A stretch of DNA of 64,000 nucleotides from Litoditis marina (taxonomy: Eukaryota > Nematoda > Chromadorea > Rhabditida > Rhabditidae). Numbering within the stretch: position 1 is the first letter of the stretch; each line of letters starts with the position of its first letter. Below are positions 1-9,929 of the stretch, piece by piece. The notes below the pieces were generated by a model, which had not been told where the DNA came from, did no database searches, and worked only from the letters and a program-made list of their open reading frames with translations. The stretch lies in the NCBI GenBank assembly GCA_964036275.1, contig OZ038434.1, forward strand, positions 31,334,947 to 31,398,946, written 5' to 3'. Position numbers and translations under genes: made by a program.

Positions 1-236
1 GTTAGTATAGTTCCGGTCATTCCTACTGAGAGTTGGCAGCGTGCCAATCGATTTTTCAGGCTATTTTTCCCCACTTTGCAGTTTTTCAAACAACTGCGAA
101 TCTCTATCAGCGGTTTTTCAGTTTCATACAAACACATAAGAAATTTTTTTTAGAATACTCATCTGGTCTAAGAAATAGTCATCCGAAAATCTTGGCACGA
201 TGCCAATGGGTCTCAGTGGGAATGAGACGAACTATA
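1..236. mobile_element. MITE-like element with terminal inverted repeats
   Basis: The left end near base 7 (TATAGTTCCGGTCATTCC) is matched in inverted form by the right end near 236 (GGAATGAGACGAACTATA), and TTGGCA/TGCCAA lies just inside each end. A related right end lies at about 46700-46760. No transposase is encoded. The two overlapping open frames here (33-296 and 200-460) lack exon-like codon use and are not called as genes. Confidence 0.5.
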
Positions 237-2276
237 GACTACCCCAACGGTTACAAAATACACGAGTTTCCGACTTACAACGTTTTATGGTCTTGACCAG
301 ACTATTTAAACAAGTTCTCGCACAGTCCTATAAGTTTTTTTTCGGAAATGGGGAGAATAAAATCATACCATTGAATTTGTCCCTGATTGTGGTTGAGTTA
401 AAACATCTTATCAACGTCATACAGTTCCATTTAACTGTGATTAAGAAAAAAGACCACTGAACTTTTTCCGTGCACAGTTTGTGAACAGTCAAACATGTTA
501 AACAAGAAAATGAAAAAAATAAATTTTAGAGAAATATGGTAATGAAACGTGACTATTCAAAATACCTAGTATACATGTGCATCATTGCAGGTGTTCCCAG
601 GAGTCATACCTGAATGAGAGTGCTGACTTCCCATCGACATTGCTCCAAAAACACAACAAACAATAGAACAGCTCTATTCGTTTATACTCAGAGAACAATT
701 TTGAATTAGTTAACTATACATTCAATAATCCGTTCTCATTGCCTATTTTTCTCGATTTCAACGACAACATATTTTTTCAAAGATTGTGTTTGAACTTTAG
801 GCACTTCCCGTTCTAACACCTCATACTATTAGTCAATTGCACAGTCACGTGAAATATGTTAAACACAGCAAAACTGAAAAACGTGTAATGACAAAGTGCA
901 CGATTCCTCATAAGAATGCTAACTTTACGTGACTATTCAATTTACTGCTAGTATACAACATGTGAGCCCAATTGGTTATAATCTAAGCCAAAATACATTT
1001 ATATCTGTTTCAATCCCATATTGATGATCATAATAGTAGCATACTACCATTCTCCTAGTTATGCTAAAACCTTTTTCTCTACACATTGTTGATTCTTGTC
1101 ACATTGTCTAAATGGTTCATCTGATTGTATATTCAATATTTATTATTGCTCAATCGTCATTGCAATACTATGTCGACCGTATATTTGTGATTAAACTGCA
1201 TTAACCGGATCTTCTGTTACACTAAATCATTGTTCCATGTTCTGGAGAGCAATATAGTGCGTGCCAAGTTTATAAAGTATCTACCTCATGTGAGACTCGA
1301 ACCGGTACAGAACATTGAGAGGCGCGGAGGCTAACCACTACACCAACTGGGCTGATAACTGTGTTGTCGAAATATCGTATATAGCGGTCCTTACACAGCA
1401 CCAAGCGGGATACACCGTATACCCTCGCTTTTCTCAGGGCGAGAAATATAGTTTGTTGTCTTCCACATGGTTCATGCTGTGTACTCCTATCATCTATACT
1501 GTCAGTCAACCGCACAGTCACGTGAAACATGTTAAACACAGCAGAACTCAACAACGTGCAATGAAAAAGTGCACAATTTCTCATTAGAATGCTTACTTTA
1601 TGTGATTATTCAATGTGCTCCTAGTATATAGTACTTCTGAGAAATTTAAATTCATGGGCTACCGGTGGCGCCATAATCCGTTTGTAGACATTTCATATGC
1701 GATGAGGCAACTGTGTAAACTGACACCAGGAAAGAACAAATATGGTTTTTTGTGGAAAAAGTGCTAGATCAAAAAAAGAGGGTTTTCAACGAAACTTATG
1801 TTATCAGTGGAATAGAACGGGATGTACTGATGTTCACGTGAATTATCACGTGGAACGTGTAAAACACGTTATTTATCCGTTCGTAGACATTTCATATGCG
1901 ATGCGACAGCTGTGCAAACTAACACCAGGAAAAATGAAAATGCAAATATGGTTTTCTATTGAAAAACTGATGCGATCAGCAACCAACTAAAAGCTGTACA
2001 TCTGCCTCAGTTTTCCTGCACTTTTGTAGAATATGGATCGAATGTAAATACAAACTCATGAACAAACGTATATATGCCTGTATCTAGTTGCAACTTGGAC
2101 TCTGTAGCCAATAAATCCAATAGGATTACAGCTCCAAAAATTCGAGAGATTCAACCGTAGAAACAGCTAGGTAGGGTAGGTTACAATGTATTGCTTGGTT
2201 GAAAAAAACCTATAACGCCAATTCGAGAAGAAAATTCATTTCACAAGTATCAAGACACGTGAGAGCACGTGAATAA
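237..2276. other. Gene-free, repeat-derived spacer
   Basis: I see no exon with a splice acceptor and coding composition here. The stretch holds two copies of a repeat recognised by GTTAAACACAGCA and GTGCA-ATGA-AAAGTGCAC (about 825-960 and 1485-1632). Between them is a tRNA-like stretch at about 1285-1350 that reads on the minus strand with an A-box-like GTGTAGTGGTTAGC and a B-box-like GGTTCGAGTC. Around 1680-1740 and 1870-1930 there is a direct duplication beginning CATTTCATATGCGATG. Confidence 0.5.
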
Positions 2277-4284
2277 TCACTGTTTACAGCACGTGGCCAG
2301 ATTGAGTGTGTACACAGTGTCGTATGCATCGTACTCCAAATAGCTCTCGCCTGCTCGACCCAAGATCATCAGATCATCTCCATACATGTCCTTGTCCTGC
2401 AAACCAGCGTTTATACTAGAAGTGAAAAGTCACGCTAAATTAGCGTTCTTATGAACAATCGTGCACTTTGTCATTTCATGTTTCTGAGGTATGCTGTGTT
2501 TGGCATGCTTCACGTGACTGTGCAATTGACTAACAGTACACGTCGAACCCATAACAAAATCATGATGAAAATGTTTCTACTGTCTATATTAAGTATTTCT
2601 GTTTTTGTGCTTTACTGTTAGTCAATTCGAGTTACGTGAAACATTTTGAACACAGCGTAACTGAGAAATTCGCAATGACAAAGTGCACGATGCCTTATAA
2701 GAATGTTGACTTCACTTGACTATTCAATTTACTTCAAGTATACGACCACATTTTTACTGCTTGTTTTCTCCATAGTGAAGTAAAAAAAACTACTTCAACA
2801 AGAACTGATAGTCAAATGTAACCTTACGTGAGAAATCTTCAAAACCTTGTTGTCGCATGTACGTTCACGTTTAAAAAAAAGCTTATTTTGTTGTATAAGA
2901 GTTCTGTATACTGTGATACTGTGAGTGAATCGCATAGTCACGTGAAACATGTCAAACACGGAATAACTCAAAAACGCCCAATGACAAACTGCACATTTTC
3001 TCATTAAAATGCTAACTTTACGTGACTATTCAGTTTACATCTAGTAAAAGACCGACCGATGGGTTGACGTCTGGCTGCAGCGATAGCCGAACCTGCTGTT
3101 CAGTGAAACCCGGCGGGCAGTAGAAGGTGACCTGAATATAAATTACACTGCCGTATTCTAAAACATCCCAGCCTTTTTTCTTACCTGCGTCTCTCCAAAC
3201 ATATGCTATTTCTCTACTCTCACATTTCGCCGAGGTTAGAGTGTCCCAATATAGTTCGAAACGCCAAACTTGCGTGTTCAAACTTTTTGTCGGTTTCATG
3301 GAACGGGAGAATAATCACCCCCCCCCCCCAATTCCCCAGAGAGAATATATCATGTAATTTTCTATTTCTGCTCAATTGAATTTAACACTGTGTGTGCGTG
3401 ACAGTGTGACCTTATTCTTTTTCTCCAACTTTCTCTCCATTAATTCATTTGGAGTGTCTCATACTATGTGAAAGTCACGTGTTGAATCGCCTATAAATAT
3501 ATTTTATTCCATTCTATTGAGTACCTTGAATACACACAGTGGATAATCGATCCAAGACGCTTCAGCAGACTTTCCGGTATTTGTGGAATTACCTGAGTTT
3601 TGACGAATTTCATTTATAAACTTTGAAATTGCATTCGCTGAATTGGAAATCGAAAAAAATTGGCTGAATTTGATTTTTCGTTTGTGTTTAGCAGCACAAT
3701 TTATATCACGCCAAGTGGCGCTATAGTCTACATCTCAATTGCTGAGTTGACTACAGAACACAAGCGAACTTTGCAATAAATAATTATTTAGCTTTTCATT
3801 CCTCACTCAAAGATGTACCCATTATGTTAACCATGAATATTCTCAATGATTATGATAATCTCATGTGAAATACAAATAAACTGAAAACCCCAAAGCTCTT
3901 CACGTCATGAGAAATCATTTAATGTTCACATAAATCCAAGATGTTGCTTATAGTCTGTTTCACCAATCGATGTACTCCTACAGTAATCCGTCAATTATTC
4001 AAGGGGATGTTTTCTAATGAACAAGTCATTACCTCGGTTTCAAATTTTCTGAGTTAGTAGAAGTAAACACGCAGAAGACACTATAAAAATGTTGAGGAGT
4101 TCTGAATACGCTAATATACCACAATTCGACCTGAAAGTGTTAGCAGATTACTGTAGAGGGTTATAAGTGGGTGGTAAAAAACTATACCTGCGGCGCCAAA
4201 CTTGGGGTTTGATGGTATGTTGTTGATGTTAGCAAAGGCTGTGAATAGCAGAACTGACGATAGGACAAGGTGTGAGACGGCCAT
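2277..4284 (-). CDS. Small secreted protein, family not recognised
   Basis: A five-exon model on the minus strand encodes 126 residues: 4284-4188, 3592-3525, 3205-3185, 3131-3057 and 2396-2277 (stop TGA). All phases agree. The first exon encodes a clear signal peptide (MAVSHLVLSSVLLFTAFA, residues 1-18), so the product should be exported. The mature part has four cysteines: one in DYPLC, one in FYCPPGF and a CC pair just before the C terminus, which could form two disulphides. It also has one N-glycosylation site (NST). The third exon is only 21 nt (HMFGETQ). Skipping it keeps the frame, so its inclusion is uncertain. Donors include GTCGGT, also used by PPP4R2 below. The first intron begins inside the end of a MITE. 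I do not recognise the family and infer no function. Confidence 0.6.
2405..3056. repeat. Three copies of the GTTAAACACAGCA repeat in the last intron
   Basis: Copies of one family lie at about 2405-2540 (inverted), 2615-2745 and 2920-3055. They share CAATTG/CGCACAGTCACGTGAAAC, an ACACAGC core, GTGCACGAT-like blocks and the end GTGACTATTCAATTTAC. Other copies in the window are at about 825, 1485, 17700-18215 (interrupted), 50325 (inverted) and 51990. The sequence has no coding capacity, and the ends are not sharply defined by eye. Confidence 0.6.
3951..4187. mobile_element. MITE, family 'ctacagtaatccg', at a splice donor
   Basis: The left end reads TATAGTCTGTTTCACCAATC and is followed by CCTACAGTAATCCG. 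The right side has the inverted partner AGATTACTGTAGAGGG and ends in ACTATA. Family members lie at about 10034-10206, 23566-23815, 26392-26635, 46098-46345, 48985-49390 and 57243-57512. The right end abuts the first exon of the minus-strand secreted gene. Its terminal bases, read on the minus strand, form most of the donor GTATAG. Confidence 0.7.
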
Positions 4285-4667
4285 TTCAGAAGTGAGAGAG
4301 AGGACTGTTATTTGTCAAGCATTTCATATGCGACCGGGCAACTGTGCAAACTAACCTTGAATGCTAATATGACTTTTTAGTTAGAGAAAGTGTTGGATGA
4401 ATAATCAAAAGTTTCCCAATTTCAGGAATATTATACACTGGTGTTCACAAAAACTGCCACGCTGAAAGGTAAAACACATCATTTGTCACGCATTTCATAG
4501 GGCAACTGTGCAAACTAACGCCAAAAAGAACTCAAAGAGAGATCTGGGCATTTTCAGACCTGATGGAATCGATAGAGCTAGGCTTGGAATGTTTAACAGT
4601 TTTCACGACTTCACAGTTATCCGGCGAGATACTTCGTGATACATACTTGATATCACGTGAATTGTTA

Positions 4668-4863
4668 TAGTGAATGCCAAATTTATAAGTTTCTGTTTCT
4701 CGAAGGAATCGAACCTGCGAGCAAAGATTCGTAGCATGGCGCTAACCACTGCGCTAAGAAGGCACATAAGGACAGGCTTTGGAATCGAAGACATGTGTGC
4801 GTACAATGCGGAAAGTGACATATACAGTACCCTCCCGCCTTTCCGTTGGCAACAACTATACAT
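4668..4863 (-). mobile_element. tRNA-derived SINE
   Basis: Read on the minus strand, the element has an RNA polymerase III A-box region (GCGCAGTGGTTAGCGCC) and a B box (GGTTCGATTCC) at tRNA spacing, next to a conserved unrelated body containing TGTACGCACACATGTCTTCG. It is bounded by TATA-type sequence (TATAGTTGTTGCC at one end). Four more full copies sit at about 5851-6045, 49573-49770, 50531-50730 and 52648-52851. Confidence 0.8.
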
Positions 4864-5216
4864 AAAAGTGTGAAAAGCACCACTCCCACCAATTCGAATG
4901 CGATCAAGCAGCTGTGCAAACTAACTCGGATGTCAATATGGATTTTGAAAAATATGTAAGATCAACTAAGCTGAGCTAGTTAGTAGAAACTTGTTCAAAC
5001 CACAATTTTACATTAACATAAATTTCTTAATTGGAGCCCAATGCTGATAGAAACAGGATCCAATTATTGAATTAACAAAACAGTGACACAAACTTGTATC
5101 CCCCTTACGATTCAATCGTTTTTTATCCCTATTTTTTGATGGAATAATCCAACAACAACCAAACATACATCGCCAATCAATTCATCAGTCACCATGTAAT
5201 AACAGTACAAGGAAGT

Positions 5217-5424
5217 CTAGTTATTCTGGAAAAGGATCTGCAGTACGGGAATATCTCGCAGGTGCGGTCCGAAATTTTCCGAAATAATTTTCTTTCGGCA
5301 GATGTTAAAAAGAGATGTGGGCGAGTAGTCAGAAACAGATATGGGCTTGGCCCGAAGTGGCTCATCGGCTCTTTGAAACCAGGCAAATAGAGTCCCAAAA
5401 CGATCGAAGCCCACGAAATCGGTC
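5217..5424 (-). CDS. Possible last exon of a SOCS-box-like protein
   Basis: On the minus strand, a TTCCAG acceptor at 5425-5430 is followed by a 69-codon frame (one leading base, so entry phase 2) ending in TAG at 5217. The residues look protein-like. The end resembles a SOCS box: YSPTSLFNICRKKI, then GPHLRDIPVLQ, i.e. the S-L-x-x-x-C-R...I and I-P-x-L pattern that recruits elongin C and a cullin-5 ligase. I could not find upstream exons, so this may be a fragment, a pseudogene or a chance frame. The opposite strand also has an open frame here. The SOCS reading is an inference from the motif only. Confidence 0.3.
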
Positions 5425-5850
5425 CTGGAACGGAAAGAAATTGATTCAGATGTTCGGTTTTTAACAGATTGGTCCAAACTGTACCGCAACAAATCAGAAG
5501 ATCATGTGAGCGCAGGAGAGTCAGACGATGAAAGTAAAGTCAATATTTATGATAGCCACGCTTTAAAAGCACTAATTTACTATTTTGCAATATTTGTAGT
5601 TAGGGAGAGTGACCAAATCTTAGTTAGATCTCATCACGCGCGATAGACCTTAGAATACGACCGAAATTCAGTGAGATCAAACTACAAATACAGCGGGATA
5701 GGGTAACATACACTAGCGCCAAATTTGAACATCTTGCCAACTAAAAAAGCGAGACAGCATGGTGGTCATAAAGACCGCAGACAAGGACAGTTTGCGTTTC
5801 TCCGACCTGCACACTCTCTCGTTTAGTTTGCTAGAAAGGTGGCTGGGAAA

Positions 5851-6045
5851 TATAGCGGGTGCCAAATATATAAATTTCTGCCGCCGGAATCGAACCTGCG
5901 AGCAAAAAATTCATAGAGGAGGCGCTACCCGCTGCGCTAATAGGGCATATGACGGCCAAGCTTCCGGAACGAAGACATGTGTGTGTACACAGCGAAAAGT
6001 GGACTATAAAGTACCCTCCCGTCTTTCCGTTGGCTACCACTATAG
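5851..6045 (-). mobile_element. tRNA-derived SINE
   Basis: This is the same family as at 4668. On the minus strand it has A-box (TTAGCGCAGCGGGTAGCGCC), B-box (GGTTCGATTCCGGCGG) and the shared body ending near TTTCCGTTGGCTACC. It is flanked by TATAG at both ends. A C/T-rich stretch follows at about 6137-6190. Confidence 0.8.
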
Positions 6046-6607
6046 TATTGAACGAGGTTACTTTTTCATTCTCTGATGCAAAATAGCTGAATCACCCTTT
6101 TGAAGGCGAAAAATCCAAAACAAACAAAGGTTTTTGTTCTCTCTCTGTCGTTCTCTCTCTGTCTCTCTCCCTCTCTTCCTTTCTATCTCTGTCGATCGAC
6201 CTTGGCAGGTACTTAGTTCGAATCACCTCTAACGATGTTATCCATCAAGTTGTCGTGTTCCACTTGACGAAAACAGTTTTCAAATTTGTAAACTCGTTGA
6301 ATAATTTTTCTGCGGTGTGGAGTTTAGTTTTCCAACGTTTACCGAACAAAAAGTGAGCGGAAGCGACGTTCAAAGCAATAGTACAACGTAAAGGCAAAAA
6401 TTCGTTTCTGATAGTGCCCGAAAATGATATCCATTTGAGAGCTCTTGAAATACAGTTTTATTGTTCAGTTAAAAAAATCAGGATCGTGTTTTGATTTATG
6501 GCGTGTTCCGAGATCAAACTACAGTGATATTCTGGTCATTTCCCATACCACCCGAAGACAGTATCGATTTTCCCCTGGATGGGGGCCAATTTCTATACAT
6601 ATCGCTT

Positions 6608-6768
6608 CTCAGACAATCCCCAGCCAATTGGCCAGCCACTTTTTTATTGGCTGAGCGAGAGAGTGTGCAGGTCAAGGAGACGCAGATGTCTGCGGCCTCA
6701 TTGACCTGCACACTCTCTCACTTTTGTAGCTGGCCAATCGAAGAAAATTGGCGCCAATCGTTCTGAGT
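6608..6768. mobile_element. Palindromic MITE with GAGAGAGTGTGCAGGTCA arms
   Basis: The ends are inverted (CAGCCAATTGGCCAGC versus GCTGGCCAATCG), with inner arms GAGAGTGTGCAGGTCA and TGACCTGCACACTCTC around a short loop. A second copy at about 49158-49325 is nested inside another MITE. A half copy lies at about 5795-5845. Confidence 0.7.
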
Positions 6769-6769
6769 T

Positions 6770-9600
6770 TAGTATTTATCATTTCTACTCCTACAGAATG
6801 CTAACAAAACGGTTGTCCAATTTAATACTCGTTATTGAAAAAAAAACAGATAATCACGGTAAACTGACTATTCTCTACCCGCTGCCACGAACCATTTCAT
6901 TCTAACGTGTACTGTAGCAGTGTCAGTAGGAATGATGACAACCATACTAGTAGGATTGTTAATCGAGTTTTTTTGAATTTGGGAAAAACCTATTTCAGTT
7001 TCGAGTTCGACTCGAAAATTCTCGAGTTTTGCTTCAGTATTCCTATATACCACCCTCAAGATAGTATCGATTTTTCCCTGAATGGGGGCCAATTTCTATA
7101 CATATGTCGGCTACAATTGCCGCAAATGTTTGATTTCAGGTCCGAAACTGGTTCCATTATACTCCCCGATACGGGCATACAACTCATACCTCCGAAGATC
7201 AATTGTCCAAACCAGACTTTTGTTGATCTTTGATCGCGCGTCGTGCGCGCAAAAATACTGTAGTTCTTGCCAACAATACTGTATCTTCGCAGCTCCATGG
7301 TATTTGATTCAGTTTCATCGAAAATACGACTTTTAATAACCTTCTATCGATCTTTATAGTTTTCAAGCTTCGATGGGTTTGATAGGTTGATTGGACATCA
7401 ATAGTTTTTATTCATAAAGGTTTAGAAATCTCTCGACTCAATGCATCTCCAGACTTACAACGAAATGATTTGGAAACTCATTAGATTGACACAATATGTT
7501 TGTTCAACTCAATGTAATACTTTTAAGCTCCAGTTAGGTTAATTATGCAACTTACCGGGTATAAATTGAGCCCGATTATCTTATGTTTTGATCAATAGCA
7601 CGTTTTCGCTGCGGTGCTTTCTGCTGTGTTTGTAGTTTTATATTTGTGGATCCAAGTCGTATAAGGGTTTTATTCTATCCTTTTTTCGAATCCAGTCAAA
7701 TCTAGCCAAATGCTTTTTTTCAGTTCACAGAAACACTAAGCTGAACGAAATTTCTGTATCATAAACTTACTTTTTAAAAAAATAAAGTCAGGCTTTTTGA
7801 ATAAAGTCAGGAACTAATCGATTCCCAGCCTCTACCGCCATTTTACCTTGGATCGTGACTCGACGACCTTTTGTGTGAAGGTCAACACCCCATTCTAATT
7901 CATACCTGCCAGCCTCAACGGTCGCCTTTAACGCACAATTCACAGTAAATATTACGCTATGCTAGTAGTAAGGTCACGTTAAACGTGTGACGTACACGTA
8001 CTTTTGATTTTTGAACGGGTGCAGGGAGCTTGAAATTCTATTGGAGACTATTCGGGACGACTTTGTTTGAAAAATGCCGTTTGTCTGTTTGAAACTATAC
8101 TTCATTTTCTAAGAACGTTGTTGATTTTGTGCCTATTTCATCAGAATCATTCACATTTCGTTTCTCTTTTTCTCTTCCCGAAGTTTTGTAACATTTTAAA
8201 TCATAGTCACAGCTTTTATCGAACATTCTGATTCATGAATTATGCATGACTAAGTGGCATGCGTTTCGTCTCCAAAAAAACCAGCAGTACTAACAGAACT
8301 GTTATACTCCTTTTCACATATTTCTGGACAGCTACAGTAAGCATGAAGTCATATGTGCGGAATTGAACTTCCAACTAGTTTACCCCAAAACGCGTCTCCA
8401 ACCACTTTGTCAACACTTTTTCGTGAATGACTCAAATCTCTTGTTTTTACGGTAAATGAACCGAACTACACGGCTGTAGTAACTCTAACGGCTCCAAATC
8501 TTATAGCTAGCTCGGAATCCAACTTTCAACCTGTTTCCCCAAAACTGCGCATACAGCCACTATGTCAATCCTTTTTCGTAAATCCTTCTGTAGAATTTTA
8601 TCATATTTCACGTTAAAGCCTGGTATTAAAAAAACAACTCATTAGCTTACGGATAACCACGCGATGTCCGGAATCGAACTTTCAACCAGTTTCCCCCTAC
8701 CCGCCACTTCAACCATTTTGTCAATCCTTTTTCGTAAATCCTTTGTAGCAATCCATCATAATTCATGTCGCAGCGCGGCGTACCTCCAAAAACCGGTTTT
8801 ACGGTAGCTCTGCGCGCAAATCGATTTGTCCATTCCACATCATTACCATTTTAGGGCCTCGTCCTTGTCTCCTTTATACCGGTAGCGAAAAACATGGTTA
8901 GGTTACACGTGAGAAACACGTGTAATGTCACGTTTCACGTTTTTGCATGAACATTCTCTATTTTTCGTTCTGTAGTCATCAGATATCGATTGCTTGTGAA
9001 AATTGTGTGCAACAACAGGTTTTCATACGTTTTTAGGTTTTATTCCATTGGATATACACTATAACTTGTTCAAAATGTAGATTCCATCGTTCGTAACGTC
9101 TGTGTTCGATACCAAAAAGTTTGTCACCAAACTTTAAAACAATGTAGACTATGAAATGAGCGAACGGTGCTCATTCAAGCCAGACAGTCTGCCTCCAAAG
9201 ACCAGCTGTTTACTTCGCGCCATTTGCCGTTTCAAACACAAATTGACTGCCCGACTTTTAGTCTACACATTTTTATGGTATAACTTTTCTTTCTCTCTCT
9301 CTCTTTCTTTTTTTCTCTCTCTCTCTTCCCCTATATCTAACTCTGTTTCTCTCTGTCTTCCTCCCTCCGCCATTAAAGCTGATTTGTGTGAATCGCGCGG
9401 TCACCTACTCCTAGCGAAATTACCGTAATCTAACAAAAATTGGCCTGACCCGCTGCCGCTGGGGATGACATTAATTTAGTTGGTTTACTACGTCACTTTT
9501 TGGGAAGTTCTAGTCCGGTGTACTTATTTTCATTTCAGCTTTCCTGAGATGGAAGTGCACTCTGTTTCAAATGGCTCAGAGTAGAACTGTTGTGATTAAT
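6770..9600. other. Gene-free spacer with tandem tRNA-like fragments
   Basis: No convincing exon is visible. At about 6540-6600 and 7050-7110 a block (CAGTATCGATTTTCCCCTGG and relatives) is duplicated. Between about 8335 and 8740 three direct copies, each roughly 160 bp, read on the minus strand as degenerate tRNA-like units with GTTCGATTCC-like B boxes and ACAAAATGG or ACATAGTGG A-box-like starts. Around 8890-8940 there are several CACGTG motifs. At about 9290-9365 there is a C/T-rich tract. Confidence 0.45.
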
Positions 9601-9674
9601 AAGAATAATCTTTATTGAACGAAAGTACTGAGAAAGTAGGGCATAAGGACCCGGGAAATACCCCATGAACAGGA

Positions 9675-9925
9675 TCACGGAATGCGAATGCCGAAAATTT
9701 GCAGATTCCTTTTTGTTAACCCAATCCCTGCAGTTTCGTTTGCAAATTCAGCAAGCTGCAGATTTTGCTTTCCATTCAGTTTACCCATAGAGGTCAACTT
9801 TCTCTTGAAAATTTTTGGTTTAAAAAACGCCCGAATCTTCGTTGTACCGTGATCTCGCCACTCCTCACAACTCTCTGAAGTTAAAACCGAGTTGTTCATC
9901 AAGGTTCGCCCCACCAAATTGGTCA
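9675..9925 (-). CDS. Possible last exon of an unknown protein
   Basis: On the minus strand an 83-codon open frame ends in TGA at 9675. It follows a TAG acceptor at 9926-9928 (entry phase 1). An AATAAA poly(A) signal lies at 9611-9616 on the same strand, about 60 bp after the stop, which is the main support. The peptide is basic (for example KIRAFFKPKIFKRKLTSMGK) and has no recognised domain. No initiating ATG is present, so an upstream exon would be needed. I found none with confidence, so this could be an orphan or decayed exon. Confidence 0.3.
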
Positions 9926-9929
9926 CTAG

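Noticed and set aside
1270..1587. Overlapping open frames on both strands
   Set aside because: They run through a tRNA-like relic and a GTTAAACACAGCA repeat copy; not gene-like.
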